Assembly (NCBI GenBank): GCA_004835665.1
Contig: RBKR01000003.1
Coordinates: forward strand, 744,001 to 808,000
DNA length: 64,000 nucleotides
Direction: 5' to 3'
DNA from: Phoma sp. XZ068
Lineage: Eukaryota > Ascomycota > Dothideomycetes > Pleosporales > Didymellaceae
The notes beneath the pieces were generated by a model. It searched no databases. It was not told where the DNA came from and was given only the letters and a program-made list of their open reading frames with translations. A program made the position numbers and the translations under genes. Positions within the stretch are counted from its first letter, which is position 1. The number at the start of each line of letters is the position of its first letter. This document shows, one piece after another, positions 10,227-20,709 of this stretch.

Positions 10227-11703
10227 TCACATCTTCCCATCCACCACCGGCGCCAAAAGCTCATCAAGCGGCCACTTCCTAATCGCCCGTATCTCAAGCC
10301 CATCCACAAACCCCGCCTCGTACATCTCAATCCCCGTCCAGCCAATCATGGCCGCGTTGTCAGTGCAGTACTTTGGCGGCGGGAAAAACAGCTGTACATC
10401 GCCGAAGCCATGCGCGCACAGCGTGGACGCAAGGACGTGGCGGAGAAATGCATTCGACGCGACACCACCTGCCATGACGACGGCGGGCTTTGCATCAACA
10501 TCACTGGATGATTGCAGGGCCAGAACGACGCGCGAGGCGATGTGCTCAAAGGCAGCGCGCATGACGCCGAGAGCTATGGCTCGTCGCTCGTCGAGCGGAA
10601 TGTCGTCGCTCCGCGGCTGCTTGGATAACTTCCCCGTGTCGGGGTCGGTGGGGTAGCGTACCAGGCGCTCGACGGCGGTCATGAGGCCGGAGAAACTCAT
10701 GTTCGGGGTGTTGATCTTGGTGCCGCCGCCTGTCTTGGTGAGGGGCTGGGTGATGCTCCAGCCCCATTTCGTTTTGCTGCGTTCGACGGCGACTTCGTTG
10801 TTGGGCGGCGGTGTGTACCAGTCGTGGGTGGAGTGTTTGGAGAGGAAGGTCTGCGCGGTGAAGCTCAGTTCGCTGGTGGAGGCAGGGGCGTGGGATGGGA
10901 AGGCGAAGGTCTCGAGGAGGGCGCCGTACATGGTGCTCTTTGCGTTCTGGAGTTCTTCGGGAGGCAGGACGACGCGGGCGACTTTGTCGAGGCATTCACC
11001 CACGGCAATGTCGTCTGTGCTGCCGAGGATGGCGTGGTCGGTGAGGGAGGTGGAGCTGATGAGGATGGTGTGGCCGCCCGAGGCGAGGACGGAGAGGATG
11101 GGGAAGGCTGGTGTCAGGGCGCCTGTGCCGTCGGGGAGAGGCTTTCCATTGAGGGCTTCGTCAGAACTGGCATTGTAGGCATCGAGGGCGGCAACAAGAC
11201 GGGGCGTCAAGGCGTGGGCCTGCATGTGGTGGACGCCGACGAGCGGTTTCTGGGCCAGTCAGTCACGTACCTGGATAGACATGTACTGTAGCTACCTGCC
11301 AGGCCACGGCCAGGCCTTTGGCTGTATCCAGCCCCGTGAACAGATTCGAGCGCATGCCAGGGCCCCGCGTCACCGAGACAAAGTCTGGTAGTCTGCGGGC
11401 GCCGTCATGGTGCGGCAGATGTGCGATTGCGTCCGCTACCAGGCTCGCCAGATTCTCCTGGTGCGACTTGAGCGTCAGCAGGGGATGGACGCCCTGGAAC
11501 TCGGTGTTGTTGGAGGTGACTTTCTTGTGGAAGTGCAGTCTCGCGACGGTGTTGGCGTCGAGGACGCCTTTTTCCACGATTGCAACAGACGTATCATCGC
11601 AGGAGGTTTCCACCGCAAGTGTCATAAGACGACGACTGCCAACCCGTGATCTTGAACAATCCCATGCTGGTCTCGCAGTATGAAGAATACCGCGACGCAG
11701 CAT
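10227..11703 (-). CDS. QRI7: Mitochondrial tRNA N6-threonylcarbamoyladenosine transferase (Qri7/OSGEPL1)
   Basis: Two exons (11703-11296 and 11249-10227) over a 46-nt GTAGCT...CAG intron give 476 residues. This is the TsaD/Kae1/Qri7 ATPase that adds the threonylcarbamoyl group to A37 of ANN-decoding tRNAs. Visible motifs: LAVETSCDDTSVAIV at the N-terminal ASKHA fold, SVTRGPGMRSNLFTGLDTAKGLA, the metal-binding GVHHMQAHA restored by splicing, LSVLASGGHTILI, GECLDKVAR and VVMAGGVASNAFL. A basic N-terminus of about 27 residues (MLRRGILHTARPAWDCSRSR) looks like a mitochondrial presequence, which marks Qri7 rather than cytosolic Kae1. The frame continues upstream of this Met, but the upstream part overlaps the neighbour's promoter and has no presequence character. 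Confidence 0.92.
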
Positions 11704-11845
11704 CACTGAGTGTCGATGGATGCGCGTTCGTGGTGCGAAAACACGAGACGAGACCCTGAGTCGCCGACGCTCAGGGGTGACATCATCCGCACTCTCACAT
11801 GCGTTGACACAGACACCGACTGTCAACACCTAACAATGCGATACC
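11704..11845. promoter_or_regulatory. Compact divergent promoter of QRI7 and the patatin-like lipase
   Basis: Only 142 bases separate the two start codons, so both genes must share this space for promoters and leaders. No TATA box is seen. Confidence 0.6.
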
Positions 11846-14428
11846 ATGGCCGACGTTAAGAAAGCGAGCGACGGGCCAGAGCCCTACTCGTCCCCGGCAT
11901 TCGACGTCACACAGCTCCCCGACCACGACAACGACTTCATCAATCCCGACGACTTCGTCGCATTTGCCAGAGCCCTCGCAGCGCCCGAGACGTCGCCCTC
12001 GACCGAAGACCTCAGCGCGCCGCCCGACACCCCGCACCACTTCACAGCCCAGCACGACTGGCGGCCCGTCCACCAGCGCGTGCGGAAGCGGAAGAAGAGC
12101 AAGGCGGCCCCGCGCCGTGGCAAGGACGAGACGCGCGAGGGCTTCGTCTATGTGCTGCTCAAGTGGCCGCTGCTGGTCTTCGTGCTGGGCTGGCTGCTCT
12201 TCCTGAGCACCGCCTACGTCATCACCCGCATCTACATCTACCTCTACGAGCACTGGGTCACATGGCGGGGCACCCGCAACAGGCTACGACAACAGCTGCA
12301 CAATGCGACGACGTACGAAGAGTGGATCCGCAGCGCCAAGGAGCTCGACGCCTACCTGGGCAGCGACCAGTGGAAGGAGACGCCCGAGTATGCCTACTAC
12401 GACAGCAAGACGGTCAAGCGCGTGCACGACCAGATGGTGAAGCTCAGGCAGAGGGCCGAGTCGGACGAGCATGGCAGGTCGGACGCAAAGACCATCGAGG
12501 GCAAGGCCAAGGCCGTCGAAGACCTGCGCGCGCTGATGGAGGCGTGCATGAAGAACAACTTTGTTGGTTTCGAGAACCCGCGCCTCTACAGCGAGACCTA
12601 CTATGGCACCAAAGACCTGGTGCAGCAGTTTGTAGATGAAGCCGAGACGTCCATGGACTTCCTCATCCACACCAAGCAGCTCGACGCCGAGAACAAGCGC
12701 GCCCTGTTCAAGCACCTCGGCAGCAACTTTGGCCGCACCGCCCTCTGCTTGAGTGGCGGCGCGACATTCGCCTACTACCACTACGGTCTCGCCAAGGCAT
12801 TGTTGGATGCTAACCTCCTGCCAGACGTCATCACTGGAACCTCGGGCGGAGCGCTGGTGGCGGCGTTGTTAGGAACCAGGACCGACGAGGAGCTCAAGAA
12901 ACTCCTCGTCCCTGCACTCGCCCACCGCATCAAAGCATCGCAGGACAGCACCTGGACGTGGGTGAAGCGCTGGTACAAGACTGGCGCCCGCTTCGATGCG
13001 GTGGAATGGGGCAAGGCGTGCTCCTGGATGACCAGAGGCAGCATGACCTTCAAGGAAGCCTACCAACGGACCGGCCGCATCCTGAATGTGTCCTGCGTCC
13101 CGGCTGACCCGCACTCACCCACCATCCTCGCCAACTACATCACCGCCCCCGACTGCGTCATCTGGTCTGCAGTCCTCGCCTCGGCCGCCGTCCCCGGCAT
13201 TCTCAACCCGGTCGTGCTCATGAAGAAAGACAGGGACGGGACACTGTCTCCCTACTCCTTCGGCCACAAGTGGAAAGACGGCTCCCTCCGCACCGACATC
13301 CCCCTCAAAGCGCTAAACCTCCACTTCAACGTCCGCTTCTCCATCGTCTCGCAGGTCAATCCCCACATCAACATCTTCTTCTTCTCGTCCCGCGGCTCCG
13401 TCGGCCGCCCAGTCACGCACCGACGAGGCCGGGGCTGGCGCGGCGGCTTCATCGGCTCCGCCATCGAGCAGTACCTAAAACTCGACCTCAACAAATGGCT
13501 CAAAGTCCTGCGCCACCTCGAACTGCTCCCCCGCCCCCTCGGCCAAGACTGGAGCGAAATCTGGCTGCAGCGCTTCAGCGGCACCATCACCATCTGGCCC
13601 AAATCCATCCCCAGCGACTTCATCTACATCCTGTCCGACCCCACGCCCGAGCGCCTCGCCCGCATGATCCACGTCGGCCAGCAATCCTGCTTCCCGAACC
13701 TCAAATTCATCGCCAACCGCGCCAAGCTGGAACGCCAAATCCACGAAGGCCGGCGCCTGTACCGCTCGCGTGGCCCCGACCCCGACGGCAACGAAATGGC
13801 CAACCTCCTCTCCGAAGACGATCTAAGCGGCCTCCTCAAAGACGCAAAATCCTCAAACCCCTTCTCCGGCTCTGACACCGACTCCACCGGCCCTTCACGA
13901 CCAGCCTCACCAGTCAACCTCCCACTCGGCTTCACATTCACCCGCCGCACCAGCAAAAAACCCCCACCACACACCCTCACCACTACCGCAGACGGTGGCA
14001 ACGCAGACACTACGCCTGATAGCCCCTCACTCACCCAACGCCTCAACACATGGTGGAGTACCGTCTCCCCCGGCGCAACGCGAAACAATACAGCGCGCAA
14101 TTCGCCCCGCTCAAGGGCGAGACGACTCGCGTCGCCGCCGCCGGGGTATACGCTTGATAGGGATAGGCCGAATAGTATGTTTGAGCTTAGGCCGCGGACG
14201 GAGTTGAGTGATCTTTATGGTGGGAGGAGGGGGAGTAGGGCTGTTGAGGATGATGAGGGGGATGATAGTGAGGAAGGGGATGTAGAGCAGTTGCTTAGTG
14301 AGAGTCGGTGGAGACGGCGAGAATTCGATGGGGATGGGGGTGATGATGTGCATTGGGGTGATGATGAGGGGGATGGGGATGAGCCGGGGAAGGGGATTGG
14401 GGTGGGTTTGGGTGTTGAAGGGAGGTGA
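11846..14428 (+). CDS. Patatin-like triacylglycerol lipase/phospholipase (Tgl3/4/5 type)
   Basis: Single exon, 860 residues. An N-terminal hydrophobic segment (VLLKWPLLVFVLGWLLFLSTAYVI, ~105-135) is followed by a region resembling the DUF3336 domain and then the patatin domain: oxyanion loop LSGGATFAYYHYGLAKALL, nucleophile GTSGG with Ser333, and catalytic dyad Asp478 in WKDGSLRTDIP. This layout matches fungal lipid-droplet lipases and acyltransferases of the Tgl3/Tgl4/Tgl5 group, which hydrolyse stored triacylglycerol. The last ~230 residues are disordered, Ser/Pro-rich and then Asp/Glu/Gly-rich. Base composition flips from C-rich to G-rich near 14,130 inside this tail. Family membership is firm; which Tgl orthologue is not. 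Confidence 0.9.
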   Translation: MADVKKASDGPEPYSSPAFDVTQLPDHDNDFINPDDFVAFARALAAPETSPSTEDLSAPPDTPHHFTAQHDWRPVHQRVRKRKKSKAAPRRGKDETREGFVYVLLKWPLLVFVLGWLLFLSTAYVITRIYIYLYEHWVTWRGTRNRLRQQLHNATTYEEWIRSAKELDAYLGSDQWKETPEYAYYDSKTVKRVHDQMVKLRQRAESDEHGRSDAKTIEGKAKAVEDLRALMEACMKNNFVGFENPRLYSETYYGTKDLVQQFVDEAETSMDFLIHTKQLDAENKRALFKHLGSNFGRTALCLSGGATFAYYHYGLAKALLDANLLPDVITGTSGGALVAALLGTRTDEELKKLLVPALAHRIKASQDSTWTWVKRWYKTGARFDAVEWGKACSWMTRGSMTFKEAYQRTGRILNVSCVPADPHSPTILANYITAPDCVIWSAVLASAAVPGILNPVVLMKKDRDGTLSPYSFGHKWKDGSLRTDIPLKALNLHFNVRFSIVSQVNPHINIFFFSSRGSVGRPVTHRRGRGWRGGFIGSAIEQYLKLDLNKWLKVLRHLELLPRPLGQDWSEIWLQRFSGTITIWPKSIPSDFIYILSDPTPERLARMIHVGQQSCFPNLKFIANRAKLERQIHEGRRLYRSRGPDPDGNEMANLLSEDDLSGLLKDAKSSNPFSGSDTDSTGPSRPASPVNLPLGFTFTRRTSKKPPPHTLTTTADGGNADTTPDSPSLTQRLNTWWSTVSPGATRNNTARNSPRSRARRLASPPPGYTLDRDRPNSMFELRPRTELSDLYGGRRGSRAVEDDEGDDSEEGDVEQLLSESRWRRREFDGDGGDDVHWGDDEGDGDEPGKGIGVGLGVEGR

Positions 14429-14451
14429 TATTGACACTGAGAGTATGTTGT

Positions 14452-14475
14452 ATTGCATTGCATTGCATTGCATTG
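14452..14475 (+). repeat. Pentanucleotide microsatellite (ATTGC, 4.8 copies)
   Basis: Four perfect ATTGC units plus ATTG directly downstream of the lipase stop codon, probably in its 3' UTR. Confidence 0.9.
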
Positions 14476-14499
14476 TGTTGGCCATTAAAGTCATCTTAT

Positions 14500-15005
14500 T
14501 TCTTAGGGGTTGTAGGAGAGTAAAGACCGAAAGAGTAGATACACCAAGACGAAGGAGAAAGAGAAAGAGACAGAGAAAGAGAGCAAGTCTATTTACTATA
14601 TCCACATCTATCTAGTTAACCTATTCATCCTATTCATCCCAAAAAATAAAATGAAAAATAAAATAAAAAATAAAAAATAATTCAAAATTAAAGTACTTTG
14701 CACAAGTCACACGCATTTGACTTCTACTCGAGATAATCAAGTGAGACTACTACTTGGCCCCGAACCCAACATTTTCCCAGCTCTCTAACGACTCGTTGAA
14801 GACCTGAGGACATCGAGGACGGTGAGAGCGTCGGTAGCATTCCATTCTATACACCAGAAAGAGTGGAAAGGTAAGACTGTTTGTATATCCAGATTGACAT
14901 TCACATCTATATCAACCGTATCAAATCCAAGCAAAAGAAAGTCAAAATACTGTACACTACACTACTTCACAATAACGCTGTATAGTCGAGACACGGATAG
15001 GTGGT
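14500..15005. other. Convergent 3' region with purine-rich and A-rich low-complexity tracts
   Basis: Between the lipase and DUF1989 3' ends. It carries an AG-rich run (about 14,550-14,585) and an almost pure A/T run of AAATAAAA-type repeats (14,641-14,680), which could supply polyadenylation signals for both convergent genes. No gene is seen. Confidence 0.5.
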
Positions 15006-16898
15006 TTACTGCTTCGACCGGACTTGCAGTTTCTTGGGCTTCTTCTTGGGTTTCTCGCCTTCATCTGCTGGGTCTGGCGTTCCTGCCTTTTCATCTGTTT
15101 TCGTATCGTCTTTTCCGTCGGGCTTGTCTGGCTTCCTTTCCTTCGAGACTTTCTGCTCTGGCTTCTTGACTTTGTCTGGCTGAGACGCACTGTCTTTCCG
15201 CTCAGCGCGCTTGTCTTCGCTCTTCTCGTTGGGGGCAGGGAGTTTCTTTGGCTTTGGTTTCGCGGGCGTTTGGGTGTCGCTCGTGTCTTTCTCCGCTGTC
15301 TTCGTGTCTGTCTTGGTTGCCTTCTTACTCACGCTCTGCTCGCTCGCGTCCCGCTCGCTCGCACCTTCTCCCTTCTTCACCCCCGTCTTCGCCTCCGTCT
15401 TCTTCCCGCTCTTAATCGACGCATTATCCTCCTCGCCCTCCTCCTCCACCATAAAATTCGCCGCCATGCACCGCCCCCCATTCTGCACCCCCACATCCAT
15501 CGGACACGCACTAAACACAACGACAACATCCCTCTCGGCTCTAAACCTCACAAACCCCCTCTTTTTCCCCTTTGGCTCCTCAACACTAATCACCGCCCCC
15601 TTCGCACCCACCCCTTCGTCCGCACCATCGGGTACCCTGATCGGCGCAACCATAAACAAGTGCAGTGGCGTCGGCGCAATGTTAACGCTAATATCCGCGC
15701 CGATTGCCTTTGCGCCTTTGAGTCCGGCAGTAGCATTGAGTTGTTTGAGCGCGAGGACGAGGTTCTCAGCGCAGGAGCCGTGTTCGGCTGGTTTGGGCAC
15801 ATCCAGCGCGGCGTAGAGATTGGCGTCGCAGGCGGCGGTGAGGGTGTCGTGGGCGCCTGGGGTGGAGTCCTCGACGAGGGTGAGGATGGGGTTGCGGAGG
15901 TTGGTGAGAAGGGTGTCGTCGACTTCTGGGACGAGCTTGTGCGAGGAGGCGCGCGTGTGGGGGAGCGAGAGGTATTCCATGGGCGGACGGGAGGAGCGGG
16001 ATGGTGCGGTTTGCGCGTAGGCGGAGTACACGGCGTAGACGGAGGATGCGTAGCCTGATCCCGTGGCGGCTGGGAGGAATTAGCATTGTACATTCGTGTT
16101 TACACATTGAGACGTACCCGCGATGGTGCCCGCGCCCACAGGCGTCTTGGAGAAGTCGTACAGCTGCTCCGCGTAGCTCTTGTTTGGGTCGCGCGAGTGT
16201 GTCGATTTGAACGCGTTCACTACGCCCTCCTTGCTGGGCACCTCCACATTGGGGATGTAGTTCGAGAAACCCTTTCCAGTTGGGATGTACGAGGACCACT
16301 TCTTGGTGTTGGCTTCGTTCTGCGCTTTCTGCTCCTCGGGACTGGGCTCTTGTTCGGCGTCAGGCCTGTCTGCTTCTCCCTTGCCCTTGGAGCGATACGG
16401 GATGGATGGGAGGTAGGACGCCCATGTCCGCTTGGGGGGTTGCGATGCGGCTCCTTTCGTGTCGCCAGTCGCCTCAGTGTTCTCCGTAGTTTTCTCGTTG
16501 TCTGGTGTATCAGGGGCTTGTTCGGGTGGATCTTCAAACTCCTCTTTCGCCTTCTCGTTGCTTGAGTCTGAACTCTCCCCCGTCTGATCGTTGGACTCTT
16601 CACCCTTTGAGTGTTTCTCTGCTGGCTTGGACTCTTCATCCTTGCTCTCTTTCTCTGCTGGCTCCTGCTCTTTCTTCTCGTCATCGCTAGCATCTTCCTC
16701 CAGCTTCTTCGCCTGCTCTTCGATCTCCTCTTCGCCCAGGTCTTCATCATCGCCTTCCTCCGGCGGCGCACCCAGCGTGAACGCCCACATACTGACAACC
16801 TGCTTGCCATACGTATTGATAACCTTGATCGTGCGGCCGCGCGGCACAAACGTCGCAACGCCATGGCGCGCAGGAATCGTCTGGAGTTCCCCGGACAT
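15006..16898 (-). CDS. DUF1989 (urea carboxylase-associated) protein with large charged insertions
   Basis: Two exons (16898-16118 and 16069-15006) with a 48-nt GTACGT...CAG intron give 614 residues from the first AUG. DUF1989 motifs are clear but split: RHGVATFVPRGRTIKVINTYGKQVVSMWAF at residues ~10-40, then EYLSLPHTRAS and LLTNLRNPILTLVEDSTPGAHDTLTAACD only after residue ~285. The ~230 residues between are Glu/Lys/Ser-rich and disordered-looking, with repeated short aromatic modules (RTWASYLPSIPYRS, KKWSSYIPTGKGFSNYIP). The C-terminal ~150 residues are Lys/Asp-rich. The family is linked by context in bacteria to urea carboxylase; the fungal role is unknown. The frame stays open 49 codons upstream of this AUG (see 16899-17045). 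Confidence 0.85.
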
Positions 16899-17045
16899 AT
16901 CTTCAATATGGAGCGGTGGCTTCTCTTTATCTTCAAGTTGCGCTTGGCTCTGGCGCCGCTTCTCGATTGTCGAGAGTACAGTTACGACAGCGAGACCGGC
17001 AAGAGCGCGACGAGAGGGGTATGGAGGCGCCGTTTTGACGTGAAT
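16899..17045 (-). other. In-frame AUG-less upstream extension of the DUF1989 gene, possible ACG start
   Basis: Directly upstream of the AUG the reading frame stays open for 49 codons back to a TAA at 17048-17046. It contains no AUG and no usable splice acceptor. An ACG at 17033-17031 has A at -3 and G at +4. From there 45 codons read an Arg-containing, acid-free first 23 residues (APPYPSRRALAGLAVVTVLS) and then EKRRQSQAQLEDKEKPPLHIED into the annotated Met. This looks like a mitochondrial presequence or membrane anchor. Use of the ACG is inference. Confidence 0.4.
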
Positions 17046-17048
17046 TTA

Positions 17049-17763
17049 AACAGTGCAATAGAAGAGTGCGATGAATATCGACAAGAGATTGGAACGAGAG
17101 AGCAAGATGGACAGCTACTTCCTTCCTACATAACATGCTGCCTAAGTGACGTACAGGGCTCGAGTCGTTCACGGCTCCAGACCCCTCAGCGCGATCCTCC
17201 ACCAACGATCTGGCAGTGTGCATGGGAGCCCTTGCATCTTTTCCCGCAGGATCATCATCGCTGCTGGGATTACTGGGACGGAGTGTGGCGTTCGTGCCAT
17301 GACGTGGGCTCAGGAGTGGAAACCCGGTTTTGAGGATGGCGTCGGTTGCGGCTGCCGTCCGTTGCGATTGGCGAGACGGGTTTCAACGGCACCCGCCCGT
17401 TGATGTTCAACGCCGACGCCTCTCGAATGGTGATCATCTTGACGTGAGGTTTGTGTACAAAAACTTGTCTCTTAAAATGTGCAGGTGCCGAGTTATCACT
17501 GCATGAGGACCATGTCTAGTGCTTCCCCGCGCCCCGCGTTGCCGCGATCCCTCCTGCTGGGCGTCTGCAGCAGAGTGCAGATTCAGAAACACGCTGGAGG
17601 CAGTGTATGGATGGCTACCGTCCCATCCGGCAGGTGGGCTGATTGAATGTACGCATCCGCTGCACCCCACCGTCTTGTGTGGCACACCCAGCTGCCGGCC
17701 TTAAGCAGTGAGTACTTAAGTATGATTCGCGCCCTCCGCCGAATGTCACGATAACCTTCCATC
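17049..17763. promoter_or_regulatory. Divergent intergenic region between DUF1989 and BTB genes
   Basis: About 715 bases holding both promoters. No TATA box or gene is evident. Small overlapping frames here lack protein-like character. Confidence 0.4.
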
Positions 17764-18752
17764 ATGGTCGGAGGACAAAAGAAAATACCTTTCGAGGAGT
17801 GCGTGCTTTGTATCATTAGGTAGTTCAAAAGACTGACATGTACAGGGTTATCCAATCCGATCTGTTCGTGTTTCACATCGGCGAAGAGAAGAAGGAGTTT
17901 TTTGTACACTCAAAAGCCGTCACTGCTACCTCGCCAGTATTTGATAGACTTGTAAACGGTGGTTTGAGCGAGGCACAAACTCGAGTTGCTGAAATTGAAG
18001 ATGTCGATCCGGATACGTTCATCCGTTTCTTAGAGTACGCATATCGACGCGACTATACCGAACCGTCATGTACACAGGATACCACCGTTGCCTCCGAGAA
18101 TGGTCGAAAAGATCCAGAGCCTGGTATTAACCTGCCTCAGGAAACAAGACATCCGATTCCTTTTGAAGATTTCTACGCCCAGCAAGCGGCAGAGCCGATG
18201 GCGACATCGACCACTTCCTGGGGCGGCAATGCCGCGCCCTCTGCTTTTGGCGCCATCCCGTCCATGAAGAAGTCCGATAAGCAGAGCAGAATGAAGCCCA
18301 GCCCGCGTACTGTATTCAATAGTCGTAAATACAAACTCCCGGATGACAACGCGCCAAATCCTTTTGGTTTTGTCGCTCAAATAAACACAGCGCCCACGCA
18401 AGACTTTACCCCTGTGTTTCTCGCACACGCTCGTCTATATACGCTCGCCGATATGCGCATGGTGCAGCCACTGAAGGATCTTGCACTGCACAAGTTGCAC
18501 AAGACTTTGATGGTATTCCAGCTGTTTCCTGAGCGCCTTGGAGATGTCGTCGAGTTGGCCAGATACGCCTACGACCATGGCGAAGACAGGTCCAAGGATG
18601 GACGTATCGATGCGCTGCGCGACATGGTTGTGAATTACGTTGCGTGCGAGATGAAAACACTCGGCAAGCACGCCGAGTTTAGAAACCTAATGGACGGCGG
18701 TGGAGAGTTTGCTGGGGACTTTTGGGACATCGTCAGCCAGGAACTGTTGTAG
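17764..18752 (+). CDS. BTB/POZ domain protein
   Basis: Two exons: a 35-nt first exon (17764-17798, MVGGQKKIPFE) and 17846-18752, joined over a 47-nt GTGCGT...CAG intron with CTGAC branch site, giving 313 residues. The BTB fold begins at residue ~13 (VIQSDLFVFHIGEEKKEFFVHSKAVTATSPVFDRLV) and includes IEDVDPDTFIRFLEYAYRRDY. A ~90-residue linker separates it from a helical C-terminal part (HARLYTLADMRMVQPLKDLALHKLHKTL) typical of fungal BTB proteins. BTB domains mediate dimerisation and often Cullin-3 binding. No Kelch, MATH or zinc-finger partner domain is visible, so the specific role is unknown. Confidence 0.88.
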
Positions 18753-18829
18753 CAAATGTGTGTAAAATTTGACATTATGATTATAACGATATTTCTGTCC
18801 ATCTAACTCAACCCATCAATTCTTCTTTC

Positions 18830-20027
18830 TCACATTCCATCACCAACCTCAACATCCCTCGGCACAAGGAAACTCCTCAAAATACACTTAATCCCATTAA
18901 CCGGACACACCTCCTTCCTATCTAACTGCTTATCCGCCGGTCCCGTCGGCCCACCCACATACTTCTTCTGCCCAAACACTTCGACCTGCCTCCCATCACT
19001 CTTCGGATAGTCCTGATCTCCCCACCTCCCCTTGAACCCCAACCACTCCACCGGCGCGTCTCCATACGCGGTGAACGCACCACTACCCACCTCATACCTA
19101 AACGCATAACTGCTCGGCAGTGAATCCCATTGCCGTCCTCTATTCGTGTGATCCTCCAGCGAGCCAAACGGCAGATTCAGATTCGGAATGACGTGCGAGT
19201 GTTTCCCTGGGATCGCGTAGTTTGCATGCGAGCCCTTGGCGACGTAGACGATGGGTCTGACGCCGTCGGTGTCTTTTTCGACGGTGGTGTATTTGAATGC
19301 TTGCCCGTTGGCGTGTTGCGAGTACCAGATTGCGGAGGGTGGGGAGGTGGCGGAGGGGAAGCGCAGCATGGTGTGTTCCCAGTCGCCTACGTGGGTACCT
19401 GTGATGATGAGAATGTGTTTATCAGTGTGTTTGGGATGATTGGAAGACCTGGGTTGTGGGAAATAATGCACTGAAGGGAGGATAAGAGACATACCGAAGT
19501 TCAGAAACGATAGGCCGAAGAGCGAGGTACCTGGGTTGAACGCGTAGAAGTAGAAGTAGAAGACATCGACACTGCCATCACTTTTCTCGTTCACAATAAT
19601 AGCGGAGTTGATGCCGGAGGTGACGCCATTGCTGTCCGGTGCTGTGCCTTTGAGCCACTCGGGGTCCTTGGTGACGTCGTCGTTGGAGGTTAGGTACACG
19701 TCTGAGCCGAGTTGGTTGAGGTTGGAAAGTGTGAGTGGGTTTGGTGCATTAGAGACAGCCGCATAGTTCACTTTCGGTGTTGTGTGCGCGAGGAATGCCG
19801 TCAGGTCGGTTGGGAAATGCCTTTCATCGCTGTGGAGGTAAAGGATGGGTGCTACAGGTATGAGTAATGGCAGATGGTATTAGCGTTGGAAGCAACGAAC
19901 CGTACTTCCTCACGAAGTCTGGAACATTAGAGGCCTGTCGCGGTTGTCGTTGTGTAGGTGCGGATGTAACGAGAGATGTAGTCGTTAGCCAGATTAGGAT
20001 GGTGTACAACCAGCATGGATTCATCAT
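18830..20027 (-). CDS. Secreted Vps62-like protein
   Basis: Three exons (20027-19901, 19851-19495, 19398-18830) give 350 residues. The N-terminus is a signal peptide (WLYTILIWLTTTSLVTSAPT). The Vps62 family signature follows: VPDFVRKYAPILYLHSDERHFPTDL (made by the first splice), GTHVGDWEHTMLRF (made by the second), IWYSQHANGQAF, YVAKGSHANYA and a cysteine-containing C-terminus. Vps62 proteins are named after a yeast vacuolar sorting locus and their biochemical role is not established. The second intron is 96 nt, a multiple of three with no stop, so unspliced RNA would encode a protein with 32 extra residues. The tandem Met codons at 20027 and 20024 are equally possible starts. Confidence 0.85.
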
Positions 20028-20709
20028 GATTGACTCTGCGAAGGCAAGTATGTTGAGAGTGCAATTGACACATGAATGCTTCTGTGTTCCTTTATAACAG
20101 TGTAACTTTTACCATCACACCCTCCCGCTTGTTCCCCTGCTACCTAAAGATGAACCCCGGTCGATCCCCTCACTCGCTGTCGCGCGTCAGTCTTGATTCG
20201 CGGTCTCAAGATTAACATTTCGGCTATCGAGCATGGTATGCTGCACGTTCTGCCACCAATGTTGTGTGCGACTCCTGGCAGTCCACCTTCTGCTCTGGCT
20301 TATGAGACGGCGACATGGCCACACATGCACAGACAGAACGTTGCTTTCCTCACTTCGCTTGGCCGCTACTTGGAAATAATGTATTCGTTAAGCGTACTAC
20401 TTCCAGTAGAGTGGCGCCAATCCTTGCTCGCACTCGAAGCTCGTGGTTGCCGTCCCTGGCGCTAGCGGCTATGGCATGCGTGTGACAGGGATCATCTAAC
20501 AACGTGATAGGTGAACGCTAGTAACGCACCGTAGATCGCAGCCACCTAGAGGCTGTGGTTGGTAGTTGAAGCTCAAAAGGATATCTATCGTGTCCAGGGT
20601 TACTGACATGTGCTTTCGGGCTGGCCGAGAGCAGCGAGTAGCGCTGTGCCGAATTGCTTCTGCGCAAAGTAGTACAGCGATGAGACATACGTGCGCTGTT
20701 CCCATTACC
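20028..20709. other. Intergenic gap, no gene seen
   Basis: 682 bases between the Vps62-like start and the 3' end of the membrane protein gene, both on the minus strand. It should hold the Vps62-like promoter. Nothing else is recognisable. Confidence 0.4.

Noticed and set aside
11704..11829. N-terminal extension of QRI7 to an upstream Met
   Set aside because: It would use nearly all of the 142-bp shared promoter, and the downstream Met gives a proper mitochondrial presequence.
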